Below the pieces are notes generated by a model. It was not told the origin of the DNA, did no database searches, and worked only from the letters and a program-made list of their open reading frames with translations. A stretch of 64,000 nt of DNA from Cytophagaceae bacterium. GTDB lineage: Bacteria > Bacteroidota > Bacteroidia > Cytophagales > Flexibacteraceae. This document shows positions 47,062-55,680 of the stretch, one piece after another. The stretch covers positions 1-64,000 of the forward strand of contig JAIXYP010000045.1 of the NCBI GenBank assembly GCA_027490155.1. The letters run 5' to 3'. A program made the position numbers and the translations under genes. Each line of letters opens with the position of its first letter. Position 1 is the stretch's first letter.

Positions 47062-49467
47062 TTAAAAGGTTAGGACCTTCTGCTGGCCTGGCCCTAACTC
47101 CAAGATTTGGTAGGGGGCATTGTAATAGGTCGAGATCTTACCAGTCTGGATTTTCGGTAGGGCAGTCAGGAGGCGCAGTTTCATCTTGCTGCGGGTTGGG
47201 TTCCGGACGGTGACTTGCCACTTTTTGCCTTTGGTAGCAGTTGTGGCCAAGGTGTTGTCAAAGGCCCACAGTTGGCGTTTGGCAGGGTCGATCAGGAGGC
47301 CGGGTAGCTCGGTATAGCTTAGGGCTAGGCTGGCTTCGGCCCAAGTGGTTTGGTAGGTGATCTCGCCGATGCCCTCGAGCCAATCGGTCATGCTGACACG
47401 TTCGCACATGAAGCCGTCCTGCACTTTTTCGATTGGTTTGTCAGGATGGCCTAGGTATTGCGGCATGCCATGGGCGATATCTTGCAGCAGGTCAGCATAA
47501 CGTGGGTCACCCGTTGCAAGGGTGAGTTTGAGCAAGGCCTGCCCACTGAAGGTGCAGATGCCGGGAGCGCCATGTTTGTTCTGGGTGTTGGCCAGCACTG
47601 CCCCAACGCTCTTGATGCCGGTACGGCCAAACAAGGATTTAGGTGGAAAGCTGTAGTTATAAGAACAGACCCAAGTCGCAAACTGTGCAGCAGCCTCCTT
47701 GGCCCAGTCGAGGTATTGGGCCTTGCCAGTCAGCTCATAGAGCGTCATGTAGCTTTCGATTAGGGCATAAGCAGACTCGGAGTCAGGGTTTTGGAGGGCA
47801 TCTCCAGGTCCGCCAGTTGTGAGGCCTGTTTTGGTGCTGGTGCGATAGAGTAAGGCGGCTCCAGCCTCCGCTACTGATAGATAGGTGGTATCCTTATAGA
47901 ATACAGAGGCAAGTGCCAAAGCAGCTGGTACGATAGCTGAACTGGTGGAGCCCCCAACCGTGACCTCCCCAGTGTTGGAGTCTACAAACTGGCCCCATTG
48001 CCCGTTTTTGCGCCATGTCTTGACAAAGGCATCAGCCACCCCACGGGTGCCTGCCACCCAGCTTGGCTTGAGGGGTTTGTTCCTGTCTTGCATGACTTGC
48101 AGGTGGCGCAGTACAAAGTAGAGCCCATCCCCTCCTTTGCGGACCAAGTGCCAGTTTTTGGATGTTGGTTTGCGCATGTCGCCCCCATGCCAGATGTTGC
48201 CTTTTTCGCCACTGTCGTAGAAATAGCCGCTTGGGCTAATGCCGTTCGGGAATAACCAGTCTAGGTTCTTGATCACCCGCTGAACTGAGCTATCTGCCCC
48301 AGCATAGAGGAGAGGTAGGGTAAGGATCATGCCACCCGTCCAGCCGATCTGCCAATCCATCAAGAAGCTTTCGCGTTTGCCGATGGCGTAATAGCCAAAT
48401 TGTGGCACCCAGTTTAGGCTGTTATACTTCCGCTCTTGCACGGTGAAGGCAGCCGACATGGGCAATACCGTAGGCTGCTCTTGTGCAGGGTAGAGGGCCT
48501 TGCGGACGGACCAATAGTTGTCAAATAGGGTGTTAAGGGATGGGGCAGTTGCTACCACCAACCGAGCACGAATATGGACGGTATCCCCTTGGCTGAAGTC
48601 ATGGCCTCGGTCATCACTCGGGAAGCGGCTGTCGGTGATGCGGTATTTATAGAGCTCGCGCACCACTGGGCTGGAGATGCCTAATAGTCCTTGTTTGCGG
48701 TCTCGGCTTTCCTCGACCTCCATACCATAGTCGCCCAGGTGGTTGCCTTGGTAGGTCATCAGCCAATAGTTTTGGCTGCGGTTAGGGCTATGCACCCCGA
48801 TAACGGGTACGGACATACTGCCACTTCGATCATGCAGGCGGCTGGGGCCATTGCCGATGTCTAGCCTTGGTACGTCGCTGATGATGGCGGGTTTGTCAGG
48901 GCCGATGTCCTTTGGGTCCAGCAACTTGGGCGAGTAAGCGATGCGCCGCCAGTTGAATCGATTCCCGTTATAAGCAGCCCCTGGCATCAGGACATAATTG
49001 TCGGCTGACCAAGTGCCATCAATGACTTCGAGCGTGATATTGGTTTGTTTGCTGCTACCCTTGATCAGGACAGCAGATAGATCTAGGTCTGTGGCTGATA
49101 CTTGGCTAGGTAACTGCTGGGCGACTGGCCGCTCGTTAAGCATCAAGCGCCAAGTAGCTCCGTTTAGTTCTAGGACAGCATCGTGGTCGTCAGGCAGGAA
49201 GACTGTTTTGCTAGCAACTACCCTATTGTAATGGCCATAGTCATATTGCCGCACCGTGGCTTTGATGACCAGCCCAGCCCGATCTGCCTGATTATTAATG
49301 GATAGCGTGTTGGCCGGATAGGGTATTTGGGTGGCCATTCCCTTGACTTGGCCGCTGCCCACGGATGACCCTAGTGTAATATCGGGAACCAAAGTAGCCC
49401 AGAGGGTAACAAAAAGGATCAATCGGATCGGGATCAGCACGTAGGGCATGGTTATTTTTTTTGCCAT
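47062..49467 (-). CDS. Secreted six-hairpin-like protein, possible glycosidase
   Basis: I could not place this in a named family. The ATG at 49467 gives 801 residues with a signal peptide (MAKKITMPYVLIPIRLILFVTLW); an in-frame ATG at 49539 lies upstream. A beta-rich N-terminal half is followed by an alpha-helical half (about 370-700) with repeated helices such as MILTLPLLYAGADSSVQRVI, VAGTRGVADAFVKTW and DSESAYALIESYMTLYELTGK, in the style of (alpha/alpha)6 barrel glycosidases. A small beta domain closes it. The tail ends two bases before a possible bioA start, so the two genes may be co-transcribed. Catalytic residues cannot be named. Confidence 0.6.
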   Translation of the reverse strand: MAKKITMPYVLIPIRLILFVTLWATLVPDITLGSSVGSGQVKGMATQIPYPANTLSINNQADRAGLVIKATVRQYDYGHYNRVVASKTVFLPDDHDAVLELNGATWRLMLNERPVAQQLPSQVSATDLDLSAVLIKGSSKQTNITLEVIDGTWSADNYVLMPGAAYNGNRFNWRRIAYSPKLLDPKDIGPDKPAIISDVPRLDIGNGPSRLHDRSGSMSVPVIGVHSPNRSQNYWLMTYQGNHLGDYGMEVEESRDRKQGLLGISSPVVRELYKYRITDSRFPSDDRGHDFSQGDTVHIRARLVVATAPSLNTLFDNYWSVRKALYPAQEQPTVLPMSAAFTVQERKYNSLNWVPQFGYYAIGKRESFLMDWQIGWTGGMILTLPLLYAGADSSVQRVIKNLDWLFPNGISPSGYFYDSGEKGNIWHGGDMRKPTSKNWHLVRKGGDGLYFVLRHLQVMQDRNKPLKPSWVAGTRGVADAFVKTWRKNGQWGQFVDSNTGEVTVGGSTSSAIVPAALALASVFYKDTTYLSVAEAGAALLYRTSTKTGLTTGGPGDALQNPDSESAYALIESYMTLYELTGKAQYLDWAKEAAAQFATWVCSYNYSFPPKSLFGRTGIKSVGAVLANTQNKHGAPGICTFSGQALLKLTLATGDPRYADLLQDIAHGMPQYLGHPDKPIEKVQDGFMCERVSMTDWLEGIGEITYQTTWAEASLALSYTELPGLLIDPAKRQLWAFDNTLATTATKGKKWQVTVRNPTRSKMKLRLLTALPKIQTGKISTYYNAPYQILELGPGQQKVLTF

Positions 49468-49920
49468 TTTTTGGTCCAGAAGGTGTCTAAAGCGCATGTC
49501 TTGGGTATGGAAAGGGTCCAAAAGACGAGATGGGAGCATCTGGACAGCAAGTTGCTACAAAAATGCAGGACAGCCGCACGTATGTAATATCTGGTAGGTA
49601 ATTCGTTTTAGGGCTGTGTGACAATGCATCACCTTTGTATTGCCTACCTGAAGCAATCGGGGCCTAGCAAAGCAAGTGTACTTTTTTGCCGCTGCTATGG
49701 ACCTAGTCGTCGAACATAAACCGTTATTAACGCTCATGAACCATGCAGACGAGAACACTCAAAGGCTATTCACCGTACTCACAAGTACGTATCCGGATGG
49801 CCGTGTTGACCAGTCTTTATGTGTTGGGTGCCTTAGTGGTACTCTTCGGCTAGGAAGGATTGCGACAGATTAGGTATCGGGCTATAAGGGGCTAAGGGGT
49901 TAGCCTGCCTGACAAAAATC
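49468..49920. other. Stretch without a recognised gene
   Basis: Short open frames exist on both strands, but none has family features. The plus-strand sequence CACCTTTG at about 49631 is one mismatch from a -7 box and leads toward the terminator at 49921, so a short plus-strand transcript is possible but unsupported. Confidence 0.3.
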
Positions 49921-49956
49921 AAAGCCCTTGGCGTGGGAACCAAGGGCTTTTTTTTG
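49921..49956 (+). terminator. Strong terminator hairpin
   Basis: AAAGCCCTTGG (49921-49931) pairs with CCAAGGGCTTT (49940-49950) and is followed by a run of T on the plus strand. It has no obvious plus-strand gene before it; on the minus strand it follows the small frame at 49994-50176. Confidence 0.8.
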
Positions 49957-49993
49957 TGGTTTTTTTACAAGAATTGGGCTATTGATCAGTAGA

Positions 49994-50176
49994 TTATGCG
50001 TCGCTGTTGGCCCAATTGACAAGGGCATCGTGATGCTTTTGGGCTACTTTTTCAAAATCACTTTTTGATAGAGTAATCGGTTCAACCTCGCTGTAATAGT
50101 CCTTAAGCCTTAGTGACTCATAGGGACCACTTCCGTTGTTTGAGGTGAAGTAGGCCTTATTGTCATTGAAATTCAT
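49994..50176 (-). CDS. Small uncharacterised protein or gene remnant
   Basis: From ATG 50176 the frame encodes 60 residues (MNFNDNKAYFTSNNGSGPYE...LVNWANSDA); it stays open upstream to a GTG at 50263 that overlaps the neighbouring terminator. The composition looks protein-like, with an amphipathic C-terminal helix (KSDFEKVAQKHHDALVNW). No family is recognised and no promoter is seen. It may be the 3' remainder of a larger gene. Confidence 0.3.
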   Translation of the reverse strand: MNFNDNKAYFTSNNGSGPYESLRLKDYYSEVEPITLSKSDFEKVAQKHHDALVNWANSDA

Positions 50177-50254
50177 GTCGCCATAGCCCGAGTTGCTCCT
50201 ATCTGTTAATAGGGCTAGGTTGTAGATTGAATTTAATATAATTTCTACAACAAA

Positions 50255-50288
50255 AACTGCCACAACCCCTTCCGAGACTGTGGCAGTT
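50255..50288 (-). terminator. Terminator of the 50317 gene
   Basis: A perfect 10-bp stem (AACTGCCACA 50255-50264 with TGTGGCAGTT 50279-50288) with TTTTTG following on the minus strand, 29 nt after the stop codon. Confidence 0.85.
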
Positions 50289-50316
50289 ATCTAATCAATA
50301 GTAATGTTATTTATTA

Positions 50317-51153
50317 CTACCGCAATGCAATCTTACGGATGGCACGGTGGCCACCTTGTTGTAGGTGTAGCCAATAGATACCACGTGGTAAGTTGTCAAG
50401 GTCAAGTGTGGCTTCATTGCCTTTGACCTGATGTGTTTGGTGGGTGTGTCCCAATACGTCAAGAACGCTAAGGGTGGCAGCTTCGTTACCAACTGGGGTA
50501 AACTCCACGGCTACTTTGCTGGCTTGTTGTTTCCAGATCGGGACGATGGTTTTAAGGCCAGCCCCGATACCTACTGATAAGGTGCCTTCTATCCTGAGGT
50601 CATCGATGCGGTAGGTGCCACTCGCGACCAATGTGGTGCAAGTGAACTTAAGCGCAAGGCTGCTGGTACGGTTAAAGGCTTGTGGTAGGTCAAAAGAGGT
50701 AACGTCTCCCCAGTTGCTGTCAGCTGGGCGGTCCACAAAAGTGAGCGGTGTCCAGGGCCCAGCGGTGCCTGTCGCGGAAGCTGCAACTTCGATGAGTTGG
50801 GTGGTGACAAAATTACGGGTCCGTCTAGCTGCCCATCCGACTTGAATGTCGGTAAAGTTGCTAGCATCTACTGGGCGTGTGATGACTGAATAGGTACCGG
50901 CTGCTGGTGTACTAGTATCGCCAGCAACAAAATTGCGGATGATCAGGTGTGAATTGCCGCTATAAGGGGCAGGTGCGTTGTTGGTGTTGCTACTATCAAC
51001 TCCCCAACCAGGTGTGCTGCCGACCCAACCACTTGGTAGGGTACGTTGGTTGCCGAACGTTTCGAAATAGATGTCGCTCTGCGCCTGCGCACCCATTGAG
51101 AGAGCCACAAAGCTAAGGCTTAAAGCGATTTTATGTAGTAGGGGTAATCTCAT
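50317..51153 (-). CDS. Secreted protein with T9SS type A sorting domain
   Basis: The 278-residue protein has a signal peptide (LHKIALSLSFVALSMGAQAQ), a beta-sandwich body beginning YFETFGNQRTLPSGWVGS with WGDVTSFDL and YRIDDLRIEG as in carbohydrate-binding or choice-of-anchor domains, and a C-terminal sorting domain of about 75 residues (VEFTPVGNEAATLSVLDVLG, LDLDNLPRGIYWLHLQ, ending IRKIALR). The type IX system would export it across the outer membrane. Its ligand is unknown. Confidence 0.85.
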   Translation of the reverse strand: MRLPLLHKIALSLSFVALSMGAQAQSDIYFETFGNQRTLPSGWVGSTPGWGVDSSNTNNAPAPYSGNSHLIIRNFVAGDTSTPAAGTYSVITRPVDASNFTDIQVGWAARRTRNFVTTQLIEVAASATGTAGPWTPLTFVDRPADSNWGDVTSFDLPQAFNRTSSLALKFTCTTLVASGTYRIDDLRIEGTLSVGIGAGLKTIVPIWKQQASKVAVEFTPVGNEAATLSVLDVLGHTHQTHQVKGNEATLDLDNLPRGIYWLHLQQGGHRAIRKIALR

Positions 51154-51430
51154 CTGCAGTGAAGGATGTTTAGGATAGGCGAAATAGGGGCGAAGGGAAA
51201 AATGTTCCCTTCCAGATGTTGCGGATTCCTAGCTATCGGTCATCAAGCAATCTGGATTTAGCCACCCAAAAATAAGTGATACGTTTTTGTATGCGCATCT
51301 ATTACCAAATATTAGCGTTGTGTTAACATAGGTAACAATTAGGAAATATCAAATCTGGGACCAAAACGGCTCGAGGTGGTTGATGCAATCCACAAGAGTC
51401 CAAAGCGAGATGAAGCAAGTTAGGATCTAT

Positions 51431-51438
51431 TACCTTTG
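51431..51438 (+). promoter_or_regulatory. -7 box for the DsbA-like gene
   Basis: TACCTTTG is an exact TAnnTTTG match 36 nt before the ATG at 51474; no TTG at the usual -33 spacing. Confidence 0.55.
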
Positions 51439-51473
51439 CATAGGTTAGGCCTAATTGGCCAGCCAATACCACT

Positions 51474-52169
51474 ATGACGACGACAACAACAAATGCAGGT
51501 TCTGCCTCTGTGACCAACACAGGAACCACCCTACCAACCTTATATTACGTCTATGATGCCCTGTGTGGCTGGTGCTTCGGCATGAGCCCGGGCATTGTGT
51601 CTTTGCGAGACAGTTGGCAAGGTCGGCTCAACGTCGAGGTGCTGAGCGGCAGCATGGTGCTAGGGGCCAGGATCGGCCCGGCAACGGACATGGCCAAATA
51701 TATTCGTGGAGCTCATAAGCGGGTAGAGGAGATGGCTGGAGTCAAGTTTGGCACGGCATTTCTGGATGGCACACTATCCAATCCTGATGCAATCTTCAAC
51801 AGCATTAAACCATCTCAGGCCCTGACAGCGGCCAAACAAATACGACAGGATGTTGCTGTCTCGATGGCGCATACTATCCAGCAGGCCATCTATGTCGAGG
51901 GGCAATTGCCAGATGTTTGGGCTACCTATGAGGTCATTGCTACCAAACTAGGCCTGAATGATGATGGGCAGTTCTTGGCTTTGGCCCAGTCCGATGCCAT
52001 CGTGAAGGCCACCCAAGCTGAATTTGGACAGGTGCAGGCATGGGGCGTAACAGGTTTTCCGACCCTAGTGCTGGACTTTGAGGATAGGCTCTATTTGCTG
52101 AGCCAGGGGTTTTCGCCTGCCAAAAGCGTTTCAGAGCGCATTGAGCGGGTACTGAGTGGGCAGGTATGA
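51474..52169 (+). CDS. DsbA-family thioredoxin-fold protein
   Basis: The 231-residue protein has the CxxC active site CGWC at residues 31-34 after LYYVYDAL, a long helical insertion and the cis-proline region VTGFPTLVLDF, as in DsbA/FrnE-type oxidoreductases. No signal peptide is visible: a Thr-rich tail precedes the fold. A cytoplasmic disulfide or glutathione-related function is likely. The partner is unknown. Confidence 0.85.
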   Translation: MTTTTTNAGSASVTNTGTTLPTLYYVYDALCGWCFGMSPGIVSLRDSWQGRLNVEVLSGSMVLGARIGPATDMAKYIRGAHKRVEEMAGVKFGTAFLDGTLSNPDAIFNSIKPSQALTAAKQIRQDVAVSMAHTIQQAIYVEGQLPDVWATYEVIATKLGLNDDGQFLALAQSDAIVKATQAEFGQVQAWGVTGFPTLVLDFEDRLYLLSQGFSPAKSVSERIERVLSGQV

Positions 52170-52446
52170 TGTGATTATCAGGACCTAAGTGCTGATTGAG
52201 AGGCGGATTATTGGTTTCATCGACGTATGTTGGCGTCCTAAAGGTAGCATGTGGCTTTGTTTGGGCTTCCCTATGGCGAAGCCTGCCAAAACGACCTATA
52301 TTGCACTACTGGTCTGACTAGCATATCTAGGGCATGGTGTTTGACAAAGACGCCGCAGGTGCTAGAGTTGCGATGCCTTGTGCAGAGTACACTCCGCTAC
52401 CAAGACATCCATTCCCTTTCCCTCACGACATAAACTTAACTTCCTT

Positions 52447-52779
52447 ATGGCAGCCCGCCCAGAAGACAACAACCCACCACAAGGCCAACAACTAGACATC
52501 GAACTAAGCGAAGATGTCGCCGAAGGTATTTACTGCAACCTAGCCATGATTGGCCACAGCAATACCGAGTTCGTGATCGACTTCATCAGGCTGATGCCAG
52601 GTGTACCTAAGGCCAAAGTCAAATCCCGAATCGTGATTACACCAGAGCATGCCATGCGTTTGCTGGGTGCCCTCCGCGAGAATCTAGAGCGTTACGAAGA
52701 GTCCTTTGGCGACATCAAACAGCAACAAGAAGGCCTTACGTTACCGTTCGGCTTCGGTGGCCAGATAGGCCAAGCTTAG
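52447..52779 (+). CDS. DUF3467 family protein
   Basis: The ATG at 52447 gives 110 residues matching DUF3467: LDIELSEDVAEGIYCNLAMIGHSNTEFVIDF, then MPGVPKAKVKSRIVITPEHAMRLLGAL and a short helical end. The function of the family is unknown. It is widespread as a single gene in Bacteroidota. A longer upstream reading has no similarity and is rejected. The gene is followed by a terminator. Confidence 0.9.
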   Translation: MAARPEDNNPPQGQQLDIELSEDVAEGIYCNLAMIGHSNTEFVIDFIRLMPGVPKAKVKSRIVITPEHAMRLLGALRENLERYEESFGDIKQQQEGLTLPFGFGGQIGQA

Positions 52780-52851
52780 GCCATTGAGCCCATTGGGTAC
52801 TTGCCTTCCCACTAGTTTTGGTGGCCATTTTTGCCAGAGCCACATAACAAC

Positions 52852-52885
52852 AGCCTGCTAATAAATGTTTTAGCGGGCTTTTGTT
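52852..52885 (+). terminator. Terminator after the DUF3467 gene
   Basis: A 10-bp stem (AGCCTGCTAA 52852-52861 with TTAGCGGGCT 52870-52879, one T-G pair) followed by TTTGTTT. Confidence 0.8.
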
Positions 52886-53044
52886 TGTTATTTCGCTGAA
52901 GGCTCGTAATTTTGGCATGTTCTAAGGTCATAAATGACACTTGACTACGGTCAGGGAGTTAGTTGTGGCATCAGGATTTTGGTTTGACAGCAATGTCTCA
53001 TCCGATATTTTTAGTTTGTTTCATAGTGGTTTATTTATGTTGCA

Positions 53045-53071
53045 AAAGCCGGATACTTTGTCCGGTTTTTT
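53045..53071. terminator. Small terminator-like hairpin
   Basis: CCGGA (53049-53053) pairs with TCCGG (53061-53065), flanked by AAAAG and TTTTTT. It could end the outer-membrane protein gene on the minus strand or a short plus-strand transcript. Confidence 0.5.
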
Positions 53072-53154
53072 GTTTTTGGGGCCTTTAGATTAGGTCGTTT
53101 TATCTCCTATCTATCTTGATATTAGGTGTTTAGAAAGTGGGTCTTGTCACTAAC

Positions 53155-53847
53155 CTACTTGAACAATAGGTACATGGCGCTGAACTGGAGGCTGTTGTTG
53201 AACATGCCAGTATATCCATAAAGGGGATTGTTGACTAAGCTCAGGTTGGAGGCATCCTCTACAGTGTTGAAGGGTAGCATGCTGTATGTCCAGCGGATAC
53301 CAACGCCGAAACCATCAAACACAACATATTGAGCACCTAGGGATACACAGAGGTCATAGCTTTTGAACTCAGAACGGCGGTTTTCGGGGCCCAAGTTGGT
53401 TCCGTTATCGACGGAGGCCGATAGCAACACGTTGGGGCTGATGCCGCCCTGTAGGGTGAGGTCTTCGCGCAGGTTGTAGTTGAGCATGATCGGGAGCTCG
53501 ACATAATTGAGCCTGATTTCTTGGATGACACCGAAGCGCAGCTGCTCTTGTTCGCTGCTTCGGCTACCTTTCATCGAGAATAATAGTTGCGGCTCGATGC
53601 CCCATTCCTCACTAAGCGGAAAGGCGGCTCCGATCCCACCAAAGAACCCTGGTTGGTTGAAGCCCACAAGTTTGTCGCCCTCTATTTGGTTGGCAGATAT
53701 GCCTGCAATAACCTTGCCCACAAAGCGCTGTGCAGATGCCGGATTGCTCCAGAAAGAAGCTAGGCAGCAAAGAGCAAGTGTACAGACTAGTAGTTGCAAC
53801 CGATGCTTCGTTTTAGATGCTGCAGGTTTATGCTGTCTTGTTGTCAT
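53155..53847 (-). CDS. Outer-membrane beta-barrel protein (PorT-like family)
   Basis: The 230-residue protein has a signal peptide (LLVCTLALCCLASFWSNPASAQ) and alternating strands typical of OMP_b-brl_2/PorT-like barrels: KVIAGISANQIEGD, GFFGGIGAAFPLSEEWGIEPQLLFSMKG, LNYVELPIMLNYNL and LQGGISPNVLLSAS, ending in a C-terminal aromatic strand (FSAMYLLFK). The specific role is unknown; members are often called porin family proteins. It stands alone between intergenic regions. Confidence 0.85.
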   Translation of the reverse strand: MTTRQHKPAASKTKHRLQLLVCTLALCCLASFWSNPASAQRFVGKVIAGISANQIEGDKLVGFNQPGFFGGIGAAFPLSEEWGIEPQLLFSMKGSRSSEQEQLRFGVIQEIRLNYVELPIMLNYNLREDLTLQGGISPNVLLSASVDNGTNLGPENRRSEFKSYDLCVSLGAQYVVFDGFGVGIRWTYSMLPFNTVEDASNLSLVNNPLYGYTGMFNNSLQFSAMYLLFK

Positions 53848-54317
53848 GTTGAGAAAATTGTTTTTAGTGGATGCGCTTGCCCTTAGAAGCTACAAGCTAG
53901 TTTAGGTTGGTCTGTGGCCGTAGTTGGTTTACTAGTCCTGACAGGGCCTTAAGCCCGATCTATGTCGGTTGATAGTCGGGCAGGTGAGTTAGCGCTGATA
54001 AACCTCAGTATTTACAAAACAATAGCAAAGCAGAAGCCATATGTTGCTCGTTGCCATGGTCTGGATGGCAAATTACGAAATTGTGGCACTCATGTTGTGG
54101 CTTTGCTTGTAGCTATTACAACCACACACCACCAAAAGTAGCCTTATGGTGCCACTGGCCTACCGTTAGTCAGTTTTCGTTGTTAGGCTAGTTTCTACTA
54201 GGATGTATCTTTGTATCAAGAACGGAAAAATTAGGGCCATAAACCATCAATTTGGTGAAGGAGGCCTGAGTTCCTGACCGTTTTTGCACTCACCGTTATC
54301 AGCGTTTTTGCGCCATC
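53848..54317. other. Intergenic region with the lemA promoter
   Basis: Apart from the -7 box at 54206-54213, no coding or RNA feature is recognised in these 470 nt. Confidence 0.4.
54206..54213 (+). promoter_or_regulatory. -7 box for lemA
   Basis: TATCTTTG is an exact TAnnTTTG match; the nearest TTG (54180-54182) is 23 nt upstream, longer than usual. The leader to the ATG at 54318 would be about 98 nt. Confidence 0.5.
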
Positions 54318-54956
54318 ATGACAACTCAACTCTCCAGTAAAAAGTCCGTATTTAGCCTTGGCCGTCTCCTGACCTGGACCATGGCAATTTTTGTATCTCT
54401 GTCCCTAAGCTCTTGCGGCTATAACGGGATGGTTGCCAAACAAGAGGCTGCAGACAAGTCTTGGTCTGATGTTCAGAACCAGTACAAACGTCGGTCGGAC
54501 CTGATTGGTAACATGGTTGCAACTGTTAAGGGCGAGGCCAACTTCGAGCAGCAAACGCTAACGGCTGTTATCGAGGCCCGTGCCAACGCTACCCGTATGA
54601 CAGTCGATGCCAAAGACTTGACGCCCGAAAAACTCCAGCAGTTTCAAGGTGCGCAGTCTGGCCTTAGTGCTGCACTAGGCCGGCTTTTGGTCGTTTCCGA
54701 AAACTACCCGAATCTCAAGGCCAACCAAGCTTTTCAGGATCTACGTGCTGAGCTTGTAGGTACCGAAAACAGGATTGCCGTAGCCCGCCGGACCTTCAAC
54801 GAGGCAGTGCAGGACTACAACACTACGATCAGGCAGTTTCCGAACAACATGACCGCCGGCTGGTTTGACTTCAACAAGAAGGCCTATTTCGAGACCGAAC
54901 CAGCAGCTGCTGATGCTCCTAACGTGGACCAGATGCTGAATGGTGATAAAAAGTAG
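54318..54956 (+). CDS. lemA: LemA family lipoprotein
   Basis: The 212-residue protein has a lipoprotein signal ending LSLSSC (Cys33) and the LemA core: NGMVAKQEAADKSWSDVQNQYKRRSDLIGNMV, LTAVIEARANAT and NRIAVARRTFNEAVQDYN, then FPNNMTAGWFDF. The long helical domain is conserved but its activity is unknown. Its neighbours, two TPM-domain genes, are the usual partners of LemA in many bacteria, which suggests a shared envelope process. Confidence 0.93.
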   Translation: MTTQLSSKKSVFSLGRLLTWTMAIFVSLSLSSCGYNGMVAKQEAADKSWSDVQNQYKRRSDLIGNMVATVKGEANFEQQTLTAVIEARANATRMTVDAKDLTPEKLQQFQGAQSGLSAALGRLLVVSENYPNLKANQAFQDLRAELVGTENRIAVARRTFNEAVQDYNTTIRQFPNNMTAGWFDFNKKAYFETEPAAADAPNVDQMLNGDKK

Positions 54957-55069
54957 GTTGGTTGGGCCAATGGCATTGATTACGTGCCATTCTTAGGCCA
55001 AACGGTCATCAAAATATCACAGGCATAATGCCAAATAGTTGGCCATAAACCGCTATTATTGACCTGATC

Positions 55070-55100
55070 TTGAGGGCCTGAAAAGACCTCCTTACTTTTG
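55070..55100 (+). promoter_or_regulatory. Promoter of the TPM-domain genes
   Basis: TTG (55070-55072), 20 nt, TACTTTTG (55093-55100), with a leader of about 20 nt to the ATG at 55127. Confidence 0.65.
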
Positions 55101-55126
55101 ATCTCCCAAACCTTAATAGGAAAGTC

Positions 55127-55573
55127 ATGACGACGGTATCGCCCCAAAACTACTTCAGCGAAGCACAGCAAGCGGCTATCATGGCAGCAATTGCGGAGGC
55201 AGAAAAAGAAACGAGCGGAGAGATCCGGCTACATGTCGAGAACAAGTGCGAAGGCCATGTGCTAGACCGTGCTGCTCATTTGTTTGCCGAACTCGAGATG
55301 CATAAAACCAAACTCCGGAATGGGGTACTTTTCTATCTGGCAATTGCGGACCATCGCTTTGCAGTCATAGGCGATGCGGGGATCAATGCGGCGGTGCCAG
55401 CCAACTTTTGGGACGACATCAAGATCAAAATGCAGGGTAAGTTCCGGAGCGGAAATTTCATTGATGGGCTCACCGAAGGCATCCTGATGGCGGGTAACCA
55501 ACTTAAGGAGCGGTTCCCGTTTTCAGATGCTGATGAAAACGAACTGCCAGATCGGATTTCGTTTGGTGTCTAG
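55127..55573 (+). CDS. Soluble TPM-domain protein
   Basis: The 148-residue protein is a TPM domain (TLP18.3/Psb32/MOLO-1): YFSEAQQAAIMAAIAEAEKETSGEIRLHVE, RNGVLFYLAIADHRFAVIGDAGI and a C-terminal helix with FIDGLTEGI. There is no signal peptide or membrane span, so it is probably cytoplasmic. It lies between lemA and a second, membrane-anchored TPM protein. Confidence 0.88.
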   Translation: MTTVSPQNYFSEAQQAAIMAAIAEAEKETSGEIRLHVENKCEGHVLDRAAHLFAELEMHKTKLRNGVLFYLAIADHRFAVIGDAGINAAVPANFWDDIKIKMQGKFRSGNFIDGLTEGILMAGNQLKERFPFSDADENELPDRISFGV

Positions 55574-55680
55574 TAGTAATCATCGCACACATACCGCCAC
55601 AGTGTCTCAGATCTGCCTGAGACCACCTGAGACAATATCTAATCTACACTATTTTTCCTTTGTCGCCCGGCAACCTGCTC

